From contig JAJYOS010000158.1 of assembly GCA_021796055.1 (NCBI GenBank), positions 1 through 10,024 of the forward strand: 10,024 bases of DNA. Reading direction: 5' to 3'. The notes under the pieces were generated by a model that saw only the letters and a program-made list of their open reading frames with translations, ran no database searches and was not told the DNA's origin. Numbering within the stretch: the first letter of the stretch is position 1; every line of letters starts with the position of its first letter. Both the position numbers and the translations under genes were made by a program. Source of the stretch: Bacteroidota bacterium (GTDB lineage: Bacteria; Bacteroidota; Kryptoniia; Kryptoniales; JAKASW01). This document shows positions 1 to 6,935 of this stretch, in pieces.

Positions 1-145
1 TCAGCTGATCCCCGCCGAGTACTTGAAGGCCCCTGGTATGGACGTTATTGTTTGTGGAAATCAGAAAGAATGACAGAGAGATGAGGAGAGCAAATACGAT
101 GTAGTTCCTCGCAAGCCTGAAGAATTCACTGAGCCATTTAAACAT
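1..145 (-). CDS. mreC: Rod shape-determining protein MreC, N-terminal part (runs off the window)
   Basis: Reading the minus strand from an ATG at 145 gives 48 codons that stay open to the window edge; most of the protein lies outside. The visible part has a short cytoplasmic head (MFKWLSEFFRLARNY), one membrane segment at about residues 15-30 (IVFALLISLSFFLIS), then a polar stretch (TNNNVHTRG). This is the usual start of MreC, a bitopic inner-membrane protein that links MreB filaments to the periplasmic wall-synthesis machinery. It begins 12 nt after the mreB stop, the standard mreB-mreC order, so the two are surely co-transcribed. An earlier ATG overlapping the mreB stop reaches a stop after six codons and is rejected. 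The only ribosome-site candidate is a short AGGG close to the start. Identity rests on the topology plus position behind mreB. Confidence 0.88.
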   Translation of the reverse strand, partial: MFKWLSEFFRLARNYIVFALLISLSFFLISTNNNVHTRGLQVLGGDQL

Positions 146-157
146 TCCCTGCAACCA

Positions 158-1183
158 TTAATAACGTCTGCTCTTTATAAGCACCTTGTTATATTCGGCA
201 ATCTTATCAAGCACTTTCCCCACGCCGCGGACGACGGCGGTGAGAGGATCTTCGGCGACATGGACGGGCAGGTTCGTCTCCATCCTGATTCTCTCATCGA
301 GACCTTTGAGCAACCCGCCGCCTCCGGAAAGCATTATCCCGCGGTCGAGGATGTCGGCGGACAGTTCGGGCGGCGTTCTCTCAAGCGAGATTTTGATCGC
401 GTCCACGATCGCGCCGACCGGCTCGTTCAGCGCCTCCCTGATCTCGGCTGAACTCACCTCTGTGGTTTTCGGAATTCCGGCCACAAGGTCGCGGCCTTTA
501 ACCTGTATCGTGATTTCCTCTTTCAGCGGCATTGCCGAGCCGACCTCGCATTTAATCGCTTCGGCCGTCCGCTCACCGATGAGGATATTGTGGTTCTTCT
601 TGAAAAACTGGATGATGGCGTTGTTCATCTCATCGCCGGCGATGCGGATAGATTCCTCGTTCACTATGCCCGAAAGCGCAATTACCGCTATTTCCGTCGT
701 TCCACCGCCGATATCGATGACCATGTTGCCCACAGGTGCATCCACATCGAGGCCAATCCCGATGGCAGCAGCCATAGGCTCGGCAATCAGATGAACCTCT
801 TTTGCGCCGGCGTGTTCCGAAGCATCGCGTACTGCCCGCTTCTCGACCTCCGTTATCCCGCTGGGGACGCTGATGACTATCCTTCGGCTGGGTAACATGC
901 CCGCGTGCACTTTCTTAATGAAAGCGCGAAGCATGCCTTCCGCAATCTCAAAGTCGGCAATGACACCGTCCCGCATAGGCCGTATAACCTGGATGTCCCG
1001 GTGTGTTCGGCCGAGCATCTCCCTGGCCTCGTGACCGATTGCGACGATGCGCTTGCTGTTTTTGTCGAATGCAACTATCGAAGGCTCTCGCAGAACCACC
1101 CCTTTGTTACGCATCCAGATAAGTGTGTTCGCTGTCCCCAGGTCAATTGCCAGGTCGTTGGATAAGAGTCCGAAGAATCCCAT
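158..1183 (-). CDS. mreB: Rod shape-determining actin homologue MreB
   Basis: The 341-residue product has the normal MreB length and all the actin-fold nucleotide motifs: phosphate-1 loop DLGTANT at 14-20, phosphate-2 loop DIGGGTTEIAVI at 157-168, adenosine loop LSGGGGLLKG at 285-294, and EPMAAAIG at 135-142. The N-terminal MGFFGLLSNDLAIDLG resembles the membrane-contacting start of the family. MreB polymerises with ATP under the inner membrane and directs lateral wall synthesis, so the organism is probably rod-shaped or curved. The ATG at 1183 follows the purH stop by 12 nt, with a weak AGAAGAG ahead of it. mreC follows 12 nt downstream. Nothing is missing or truncated. The motifs distinguish it from FtsA, ParM or DnaK. 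Confidence 0.98.
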   Translation of the reverse strand: MGFFGLLSNDLAIDLGTANTLIWMRNKGVVLREPSIVAFDKNSKRIVAIGHEAREMLGRTHRDIQVIRPMRDGVIADFEIAEGMLRAFIKKVHAGMLPSRRIVISVPSGITEVEKRAVRDASEHAGAKEVHLIAEPMAAAIGIGLDVDAPVGNMVIDIGGGTTEIAVIALSGIVNEESIRIAGDEMNNAIIQFFKKNHNILIGERTAEAIKCEVGSAMPLKEEITIQVKGRDLVAGIPKTTEVSSAEIREALNEPVGAIVDAIKISLERTPPELSADILDRGIMLSGGGGLLKGLDERIRMETNLPVHVAEDPLTAVVRGVGKVLDKIAEYNKVLIKSRRY

Positions 1184-1195
1184 TACTATGCTCTT

Positions 1196-2722
1196 CTAGT
1201 GTTTAAAGTGTCTGAGTCCCGTGAATACCATTGAAATATTGAGCCGGTTCGCGGCCTCTACCGAATCGGTGTCTCTCACTGAGCCTCCCGGCTGAATGAT
1301 CGCGGTTGCACCGGCCTTCGCGATCTCCTCGACGCTGTCGGAAAACGGAAAGAACGCGTCCGATGCCGCGACGCTTTCCCCCAGGCTCAATCCTGCGTCG
1401 GCCGCCTTCATCCGGGCCAGTTTCACCGAGTCGACCCGCGACATCTGTCCCGCCCCCGAACCGAGAGTCGTCCGGTCCTTTGCGAACACGATGGCGTTCG
1501 ATTTGACGTGCTTGCAAACCGCGTAGGCGAACTTCATATCCGCGAGCTCTTCGTCGGACGGCTTTCTGTTGGTCACAACTCTAAGAGCGCTTTCGTTCAC
1601 AACGACGTCGTCGGCTGTCTGCGCGAGAACGCCGCCGCACGAGGAACGCATCTGCACGCCGCCCGGCAGCGGACTTCTGCTGACGACCAGTCTTCTGTCT
1701 TTCTTCTTCCTCAAAATCTCCAGCGCCCCGTCGGAGAAGCCGGGCGCAATTATGACCTCGAGGAAAATTTCATTCAGCCGTTCCGCAAACGCCGGTTCAA
1801 TTTTTCCGTTGAGCGCAACTATGCCTCCGAAGGCACTCTTCAGATCTGCTTTCAGGGCGCGTGTGTATGCCTCTTGTATGTCGGCGGCAACCGCTGCCCC
1901 GCACGGGTTTGTGTGCTTTACGATTATCGCAGCCGGTTCGCTGAACTCCTGAAGCAGCCTCTGTGCAGCGTCGATATCAACCAGGTTATTATATGAAAGC
2001 TCCTTGCCGTGAATCTTCTCGAAATACTTTCCGAAGTCACCATAAAATCCGGCCGACTGGTGCGGATTCTCACCGTACCGCATATCCATCGTCTTTCGAC
2101 CGGCAAACAACAGGCTGTCACTGAGCGATCCGCCCGGACCGAATTTATCTGTGAAAAAATTAGAGATCGCAGCGTCGTAAAGCGCTACTTTTTCGAAAGC
2201 CGCGGCGGCAAGACGGGCAAGCAGATGACCGCCAATCTCGCCGTACCTTGTTATCTCGGATTTGACTTCTGAGTACTGAGACGGGTCGACTATGACGGCA
2301 CAGCCTTCGTAATTTTTCGCAGCAGCTCTTATCAGCGATGGGCCGCCGATATCGATATTCTCGACGATCTCTTCAAGGTCTGCTCCCGATGCGACGGTCT
2401 CTTCGAAACGGTACAAATTGACAACCACCATATCGAACGTCGACAGTCTCAGTTTTTCGAGTTGGTCCGTGTGGTCCTTGACGCTTCTTTTTGCGAGTAT
2501 GCCCGCAAATATTGCCGGGTGAAGCGTCTTCACCCTTCCGTCCAGGATCTCCGGGAAGTTTGTGACCTCGCTGATGCTTTTGGCTTTCACGCCACCCGAT
2601 TGAAGTGCCTTCAAAGTCCCGCCGGTACTGAATATTTCGGCGCCGGACTTCGCGAGAAAATCTGCAAACTCGACAACTCCTGTCTTGTCCGTCACGCTGA
2701 CCAATGCGCGTTTTATCTTCAC
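1196..2722 (-). CDS. purH: Bifunctional AICAR transformylase / IMP cyclohydrolase
   Basis: PurH performs the last two steps of de novo IMP synthesis: 10-formyl-THF-dependent formylation of AICAR to FAICAR, then ring closure to IMP. The 508-residue product has family length. The N-terminal MGS-like cyclohydrolase domain (about 1-190) shows SVTDKTG (9-15), STGGT (32-36) and GRVKTLHP (62-69). The transformylase domain (about 200-508) shows RYGENPHQ (215-222), KHTNPCG (269-275, with the catalytic Lys-His pair), HVKSNAIV (405-412), SDAFFPF (454-460), QPGGSVRD (477-484) and the typical C-terminal TGLRHFKH. The start is a GTG at 2722 inside a GTGA that also holds the purN stop, so translation is probably coupled; the local Shine-Dalgarno is weak. 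The downstream neighbour is mreB. Confidence 0.98.
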   Translation of the reverse strand: MKIKRALVSVTDKTGVVEFADFLAKSGAEIFSTGGTLKALQSGGVKAKSISEVTNFPEILDGRVKTLHPAIFAGILAKRSVKDHTDQLEKLRLSTFDMVVVNLYRFEETVASGADLEEIVENIDIGGPSLIRAAAKNYEGCAVIVDPSQYSEVKSEITRYGEIGGHLLARLAAAAFEKVALYDAAISNFFTDKFGPGGSLSDSLLFAGRKTMDMRYGENPHQSAGFYGDFGKYFEKIHGKELSYNNLVDIDAAQRLLQEFSEPAAIIVKHTNPCGAAVAADIQEAYTRALKADLKSAFGGIVALNGKIEPAFAERLNEIFLEVIIAPGFSDGALEILRKKKDRRLVVSRSPLPGGVQMRSSCGGVLAQTADDVVVNESALRVVTNRKPSDEELADMKFAYAVCKHVKSNAIVFAKDRTTLGSGAGQMSRVDSVKLARMKAADAGLSLGESVAASDAFFPFSDSVEEIAKAGATAIIQPGGSVRDTDSVEAANRLNISMVFTGLRHFKH

Positions 2723-3351
2723 TTCTTGTCGGGCCCTTCCGGAGAAATAAAAACCTTTCTCCCTTCAATCTTCACCCGGTTATTCTCAAAAAGTCTGATT
2801 GCCTCCGGAAGAAGTTCATATTCGAGCTGGTGGATCCTGGAGGCGAGAGAATCCGGCGTATCCTCTCCGGATACCGGCACGCACTTCTGGAGTACGACCG
2901 GACCCCGGTCATATTCCGTGTCCACAAGATGGACGGTCGCGCCGCTGATCTTGCAGCCATAATCCAGAACGGCTTGATGAACCCTCATTCCATACATTCC
3001 CTTTCCTCCGAAGGAAGGAAGAAGGGCGGGATGTACGTTGATAATTCGATTCGCATAGTCCTTCACCACTACATCAGGAATCTTTTTGAGGAAGCCTGCC
3101 AGCACAATAAGGTCTATCTCAGTTTTCTTCAGAACTTCGAGCAACGCATCACCGAACTCTGCCTCGCCCGAATAATCTCTGGGGTCTGCAATTTTCGTGT
3201 GGATACCGGCACGTTCCGAGTTTTCGACGGCCTCGCAATCGCGGTCGGAAATGACGAGCTTTACTTCCGACCTTATAAACCCATCTTTGTTTTTTCTAAT
3301 AATATTAAGAAGGTTTGTGCCTTTCCCGGACACGAAAACCGCAAGTCTCAT
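2719..3351 (-). CDS. purN: Phosphoribosylglycinamide formyltransferase (GAR transformylase)
   Basis: PurN transfers a formyl group from 10-formyl-THF to GAR, giving FGAR, in cytoplasmic purine synthesis. The 210-residue product has the family length. It shows the phosphate loop SGKGTN (8-13), the catalytic core INVHPALLPSF (Asn105, His107), and GATVHLVDTEYDRGPV with His141 and Asp144. These correspond to the known catalytic Asn-His-Asp triad. It is the first gene of the minus-strand purN-purH-mreB-mreC run and overlaps purH by 4 nt (GTGA). There is no Shine-Dalgarno before the ATG at 3351. A TTG-N20-TAACTTTT element ends only 6 nt upstream, so the mRNA may be leaderless. PurN uses folate, unlike the formate-dependent PurT. 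Assignment is firm. Confidence 0.97.
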   Translation of the reverse strand: MRLAVFVSGKGTNLLNIIRKNKDGFIRSEVKLVISDRDCEAVENSERAGIHTKIADPRDYSGEAEFGDALLEVLKKTEIDLIVLAGFLKKIPDVVVKDYANRIINVHPALLPSFGGKGMYGMRVHQAVLDYGCKISGATVHLVDTEYDRGPVVLQKCVPVSGEDTPDSLASRIHQLEYELLPEAIRLFENNRVKIEGRKVFISPEGPDKK

Positions 3352-3357
3352 TCATGG

Positions 3358-3388
3358 AAAAGTTACAATTCAAGTCGACAAATAGCAA
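3358..3388 (-). promoter_or_regulatory. Candidate Bacteroidota-type promoter for purN-purH-mreB-mreC
   Basis: On the minus strand a TTG (3388-3386) is followed after 20 nt by TAACTTTT (3365-3358), seven of eight positions matching the TAnnTTTG -7 element of Bacteroidota. Their -33 TTTG box normally lies 19-21 nt away. The element ends 6 nt before the purN ATG, so initiation would fall at or next to the start codon, in keeping with the missing Shine-Dalgarno. The motif is short and AT-rich, so chance is possible. The same spacing recurs upstream of ybbR. Confidence 0.4.
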
Positions 3389-3698
3389 TTGCTTTCTTGG
3401 TGAAATCACCGTTTTTGCTGAAGTTAGCCCTCCTCAGTTGAGAAATGATTTGCAGCAAGTGATCGACGCGGCCCACTTTTCTCCTATTGGCAAAACTCCG
3501 TTCAACTGTCGTCGTGACTTTGATTGGAAAGAAGGATCGGCCAAGCTCTCTGCCCCCGCACTCCGTACTACCCCCGAGAATCCGGAATCCCTCCGTCTAT
3601 CAGTGCTGATTGAGACTTTCCAAATTGGTCGACGATACCGTGCTTCGCCCGAGCTGCGAACACAACGCTGCGCCGTCATAGCCAATCCCGCCCGTTCG

Positions 3699-3730
3699 TT
3701 GTAATTTCGCCGTTTCCACGGTATATTTTT
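3699..3730 (+). promoter_or_regulatory. Candidate Bacteroidota-type promoter for ybbR (and perhaps hisG)
   Basis: A TTG at 3699-3701 is followed after exactly 20 nt by TATATTTTT (3722-3730), which matches TAnnTTTG at seven of eight positions. Spacing equals that of the candidate purN promoter on the other strand. Transcription would begin near 3735, about 85 nt before the ybbR ATG. Evidence is motif and spacing only. Confidence 0.35.
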
Positions 3731-3821
3731 CAAAGGAGTGATAGCTCTGAGTTCCGCCGACGAGTCTCCCCAACAAATAAGAACCGTATGCGGCAACCAT
3801 TTTAGGCCAGATAGATTATAG

Positions 3822-4736
3822 ATGGAAAAGAAAACGCACGTAATTGTAGCCTCGGTAATTCTTTCAATACTTGTCTGGTTATCGGTGTCGATGAACAACC
3901 AGTATTCGGTAGCAGTGCGCGTCCCCTTCAGGGTCAGCGACCTTCCGCCGGGCATCTCACTGGCCGGACCGGTTCCGCAATCCATACTTGTGCGTGTGCG
4001 CGGGACGGGATGGCAGATCGCATCGTCGTATTTCTCGACGACTGCCAGCATCAACTTCGACGCTTCGGACCTGACAAAGAAGCGGTTCCTCATCACGAGC
4101 CGGGATCTTGGATATTCACTTGACGTGGGATCCTCGGCGGAGATCCTCGGGTTCGAACCCGACACGGTTTTGATAAGTGCCGATTCGACCATAACGAAGA
4201 AGGTGCCGGTGATCCCGGATATAGAAGTGATCCCGCGCGACGGGTTCATGGTTGTCGGTCCTCCAACCGTGAGTCCTGATTCGGTAACGTTAACCGGTGC
4301 AAGGAAGCTGTTGAGCGGCATCGACAGCTGGACCACGCTGCCGCGCCAGTTCGAAAGGATGATAAACGCCATCAAGGTGGCAATACCCCTATCGGACACG
4401 CTGAGCGGCATAGTCTCCGTCAACGCGAGCGAAGCAAATGTCAGGATAGATGTCGAGCAGGTCGCGGACAACACCTATCGCGAAATACCGGTGAAGATAA
4501 CCGACAATTTTGATTCGACGAGTATTCTTCTTCTTCCGTCTACCGTCGACGTGACAGTCCGGGGTGGGATCAATGATATGGCCAACGTGACCCCGGATTC
4601 CTTCAATGTAACGGTCAGCTATCATCAACTCTCCCATTCGACATCTACTCACATTCGTCCGACTGTCGAAGCGCCGGCGTATCTTCAGATCCTCAGCGTG
4701 AGACCCGATAGCATAGAATTCATCATTCGAAAGTAA
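3822..4736 (+). CDS. YbbR-domain membrane-anchored protein (CdaR-like)
   Basis: The 304-residue product starts with a short basic head (MEKKTH) and one membrane segment at about 7-24 (VIVASVILSILVWLSVSM). The remainder is predicted to be extracytoplasmic and beta-rich. That part reads as about three YbbR-type repeats (roughly 28-120, 125-213 and 217-303). Each holds or ends in the family signature Pro-x-Ser/Thr-Val/Ile-hydrophobic: PDTVLISA at 113-120, PDSVTLTGA at 152-160, PDSIEFII at 295-302. In Firmicutes the homologue CdaR binds and modulates the diadenylate cyclase CdaA, and ybbR usually follows cdaA. Here no cyclase precedes it, so any link to c-di-AMP is inference. The ATG at 3822 is the first possible start because an in-frame TAG directly precedes it. 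There is no Shine-Dalgarno. hisG follows 51 nt downstream. Confidence 0.78.
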   Translation: MEKKTHVIVASVILSILVWLSVSMNNQYSVAVRVPFRVSDLPPGISLAGPVPQSILVRVRGTGWQIASSYFSTTASINFDASDLTKKRFLITSRDLGYSLDVGSSAEILGFEPDTVLISADSTITKKVPVIPDIEVIPRDGFMVVGPPTVSPDSVTLTGARKLLSGIDSWTTLPRQFERMINAIKVAIPLSDTLSGIVSVNASEANVRIDVEQVADNTYREIPVKITDNFDSTSILLLPSTVDVTVRGGINDMANVTPDSFNVTVSYHQLSHSTSTHIRPTVEAPAYLQILSVRPDSIEFIIRK

Positions 4737-4787
4737 CGGCAAAAATCCGCCGGACCCTCAACATCATTCAACCAGGAGCAGCATCCG

Positions 4788-5669
4788 ATGCCCAGCGATA
4801 AAATTTTGAAACTCGGCTTGCCGAAAGGAAGTCTGCAGGAATCCACTTTTGCGCTTTTCCAGAAAGCGGGATACGCCATTTCCGTTTCATCCAGAAGTTA
4901 CTTCCCGAGCGTAGAGGATGAAGAATTGAAGATCATGCTCGTCAGGGCCCAGGAAATGGCCAGGTACGTGGAGCTCGGAACTTTCGATGCCGGGCTTACC
5001 GGGAAAGATTGGATCATCGAGACAGACACCGACGTCGCCGAGATCGCCGAGCTGGTGTATGCGAAACAAAGCATGCGCCCGGTCAGGTGGGTGCTCGCCG
5101 TGCAGGAAGACTCGCCGTTCAAGACTGTAGAGGATCTGAAGGGTAAGCGCATTTCCACTGAGGTCGTTAACATCACCAAGCAGTACCTTCAGAGGCACGG
5201 GGTCGAGGCGGCCGTGGAATTTTCATGGGGTGCTACGGAAGTCAAGGTCCCTGAACTCGCCGATGCCATCGTAGAGGTGACCGAGACCGGCAGTTCTCTC
5301 CGCGCAAATCACCTGCGCATCATAGATACCGTTCTCCAGTCTTCCACAAGATTCATTGCCAATAAGGGATCTTACAAAGACCCGTGGAAGAAGGAGAAGA
5401 TCGATACTATCGCCCTTCTTCTCAAAGCTGCAATCGCCGCAGAAGGCAAGGTCGGATTAAAGATGAACATCAGGAAGTCGGATCTGCCCAAAGTTGTCGG
5501 CATCATTCCGGCGCTGCGGAAACCGACAGTCTCTCCGCTCTACGACGATGATTGGGTTGCAATTGAAACGATAATCGAGGAGAGGATCGTCAGAATAATC
5601 GTCCCTGAGCTTAAGCGGAACGGCGCAGAAGGTATCATAGAGTATCCGCTCAACAAGATTGTGCCTTGA
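4788..5669 (+). CDS. hisG: ATP phosphoribosyltransferase, long form
   Basis: HisG joins ATP and PRPP to give phosphoribosyl-ATP, the first and feedback-controlled step of histidine synthesis. The 293-residue product is the long form. It has two periplasmic-binding-like catalytic lobes (about 5-215) and a C-terminal ACT-like regulatory domain (about 219-293, from GKVGLKMNI to YPLNKIVP) that normally senses histidine. Long-form enzymes need no His[11 protein letters not shown] (9-18), GLTGKDWI (69-76) and the PRPP loop [16 protein letters not shown] (159-174) are intact. The start is the ATG at 4788, with AGGAG at 4774-4778, 9 nt before it. No other his gene is visible, so this hisG is apart from any his operon unless one lies outside the window. 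It may share a transcript with ybbR. Confidence 0.97.
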   Translation: MPSDKILKLGLPKGSLQESTFALFQKAGYAISVSSRSYFPSVEDEELKIMLVRAQEMARYVELGTFDAGLTGKDWIIETDTDVAEIAELVYAKQSMRPVRWVLAVQEDSPFKTVEDLKGKRISTEVVNITKQYLQRHGVEAAVEFSWGATEVKVPELADAIVEVTETGSSLRANHLRIIDTVLQSSTRFIANKGSYKDPWKKEKIDTIALLLKAAIAAEGKVGLKMNIRKSDLPKVVGIIPALRKPTVSPLYDDDWVAIETIIEERIVRIIVPELKRNGAEGIIEYPLNKIVP

Positions 5670-5670
5670 C

Positions 5671-5727
5671 GTGACGGGTGGAATGACGGGATGATAGGGT
5701 AATGGATTCATGGGATATGGGAATAGC
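5671..5727. repeat. Degenerate short G-rich direct repeats after hisG
   Basis: Directly behind the hisG stop there is a run of short related units on the plus strand: TGACGGG (5672-5678), TGACGGG again (5684-5690), TGATAGGG (5692-5699), then looser ATGGAT, ATGGGAT and ATGGGAAT units. The first two are identical and 12 nt apart; later spacing drifts. It looks like a decayed simple repeat. No protein is encoded. A function in transcription or recombination is not shown. Confidence 0.45.
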
Positions 5728-5744
5728 GGCACCACGGGACTTAC

Positions 5745-5769
5745 GGCCAATCGAATATAAGGATTGGCC
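5745..5769. other. Perfect 8-bp hairpin between hisG and dus
   Basis: GGCCAATC (5745-5752) and GATTGGCC (5762-5769) are exact inverted copies around a 9-nt loop. Immediately after comes a separate 8-nt palindrome, GTGTACAC (5771-5778). No T-run follows the hairpin on either strand, so it is not a standard intrinsic terminator. It could weaken read-through from hisG, act as an RNA processing or stability element, or be a protein site. The function is unknown. Confidence 0.5.
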
Positions 5770-5831
5770 AGTGTACACAGCCATAAACCAAGAACTTTGC
5801 TTTTGTCCCCTTTCTCTGGCGAAATTGAAAC

Positions 5832-6839
5832 ATGAAGATTAAACTCGGCAAATACGAGCTGGAAAACCCGGTCGCTCTGGCACCGATGGAAGACGTGACC
5901 GATCTCGGATTCCGTCTGATCTGCAAGGAGTTCGGTGCAGATATTGTTTACACCGAGTTCATAAGCTCCGAAGGGCTGATCCGTTCGGCAAGGAAGAGCC
6001 TGCAAAAGCTCATCACGAACGACAGGGAGAGGCCGGTCGGAATTCAGATATTCGGCGGCGATCCGAGCGTGATGTCGGAAGCCGCAAAGATGGCTGAGGA
6101 TGCGGGGCCGGACTTCATCGATATCAATGCCGGGTGCTGGGTGCCGAAAGTCGCTCAGCGCGGTGCGGGCGCGGGTCTCCTGAAAGATCTCGTCCAGATG
6201 AGGGCGATCGTACATGCCGTGAAGACCGCGGTGTCGATCCCCGTCAGCCTTAAGACGCGGCTCGGCTGGGATTCAAACTCCATCACGATCTTCGAAGTTG
6301 CCAAGATATGCGCGGACGAGGAACTCGCCGCCCTTACGATACACGCACGGACGAGAGCACAGCACCACGACGGTGAAGCGAACTGGGACTGGATAAAGCG
6401 CGTGAAAGAAACATCGGAGCTCCCGGTCATCGGTAACGGCGACATCAAGGCAGCGCAGGACGCGCTCGACATGTTCGAGTACACGAAATGCGACGGCGTG
6501 ATGGTTGCCAGGGGCGCTATAACCAATCCGTGGATTTTCAGAGACATCAAAGCGCTGATAAAAGATGGGGCGCTCCCTTCCGCCCCGACCCTCGATGAAC
6601 GCGCTGCCACCTGCTTGCGTCATCTTGAAATGGAGATAGAGATCAAAGGAGAACACCGCGGTGTGATGGAATTCAGAAAATATTACCACGGATATTTTCA
6701 CGGTATCAGGAACGGTTCCGCCCTGAGGTCGTTGCTTGTTAGACTGGAGACGTTTGAAGAAGTGAGGAATGCAATCAGCGAATTTGTTCGCGGACCTGCG
6801 GACGAGGTCACAACTCCCCCCACACTCACCAGCGCGTAG
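5832..6839 (+). CDS. dus: tRNA-dihydrouridine synthase (DusB-like)
   Basis: Dus enzymes use FMN and NADPH to reduce specific uridines in tRNA. The 335-residue product begins with the FMN barrel (about 10-245). APMEDVTD lies at 17-24, the catalytic Cys is Cys102 in DINAGCWVPKV, followed by RGAGAGLL (110-117). Lys141 (SLKTRLGWD), HARTRAQ (171-177), GNGDI (201-205) and MVARGAITNPWIF (224-236) complete the FMN and substrate pocket. The C-terminal helical part (about 255-320) includes FRKYYHGYFHGI. One detail is unusual: Trp103 follows the catalytic Cys where most DusB proteins have Pro. The N-terminal KIKLGKYELENPVALAPM supports the ATG at 5832, although no Shine-Dalgarno precedes it. It lies 162 nt after hisG and converges with the CYTH gene. 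Which uridine it modifies cannot be read from sequence. Confidence 0.95.
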   Translation: MKIKLGKYELENPVALAPMEDVTDLGFRLICKEFGADIVYTEFISSEGLIRSARKSLQKLITNDRERPVGIQIFGGDPSVMSEAAKMAEDAGPDFIDINAGCWVPKVAQRGAGAGLLKDLVQMRAIVHAVKTAVSIPVSLKTRLGWDSNSITIFEVAKICADEELAALTIHARTRAQHHDGEANWDWIKRVKETSELPVIGNGDIKAAQDALDMFEYTKCDGVMVARGAITNPWIFRDIKALIKDGALPSAPTLDERAATCLRHLEMEIEIKGEHRGVMEFRKYYHGYFHGIRNGSALRSLLVRLETFEEVRNAISEFVRGPADEVTTPPTLTSA

Positions 6840-6935
6840 TCAGCGGCGCTCCCGGTGCGCTTTGAGAGTTCTCTTCGTGAACTTTTCGATTAATTTCCGT
6901 ATTCTGTTTTCCAGCCCAGCCATTCCCGGTTCCGG

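Larger units (their letters stand above)
3352..3821. other. 470-nt divergent intergenic region with no recognised gene
   Basis: This gap separates the minus-strand purN operon from plus-strand ybbR. The longest open frame that lies wholly in the gap runs on the plus strand from an ATG at 3354 to a stop at 3704 (116 codons). Its product has no motif I recognise, its start has no ribosome site, and its second half is rich in Arg, Cys and Pro as shadow frames are. Minus-strand open frames here are equally featureless. I see no tRNA, no long inverted repeat and no terminator. What can be supported is a promoter-like element facing each gene, plus a Shine-Dalgarno-like AAAGGAG at 3732-3738 with no good start codon at the right distance. 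It could be plain regulatory spacer or a decayed gene. Confidence 0.5.

Noticed and set aside
3815..3820. Minus-strand TATAAT as a -10 box for purN
   Set aside because: No matching -35 at 16-18 nt, and it would leave a leader of about 460 nt; the element next to purN is a better candidate.
4149..4160. GGGTTCGAACCC, resembling a tRNA T-arm
   Set aside because: It lies inside ybbR coding sequence, with no acceptor stem, D-arm or anticodon arm around it.
3434..4474. Long minus-strand open frame (346 codons) crossing the intergenic gap and ybbR
   Set aside because: It is antisense to most of ybbR, whose membrane segment and YbbR repeats make it the real gene; the antisense product shows no known motif.
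5457..6215. Minus-strand 252-codon open frame across hisG, the gap and dus
   Set aside because: It overlaps two well-supported plus-strand genes and has no recognisable motif; a shadow of their codon use.
6845..6860. GCGC/GCGC hairpin just after the dus stop
   Set aside because: A four-base stem with only three T residues after it; not convincing as a terminator.
6867..6886. AGTTC/GAACT stem followed by TTT after dus, as terminator for dus
   Set aside because: Only five Watson-Crick pairs, and the T residues are consumed by G-U extension of the stem; too weak to call.
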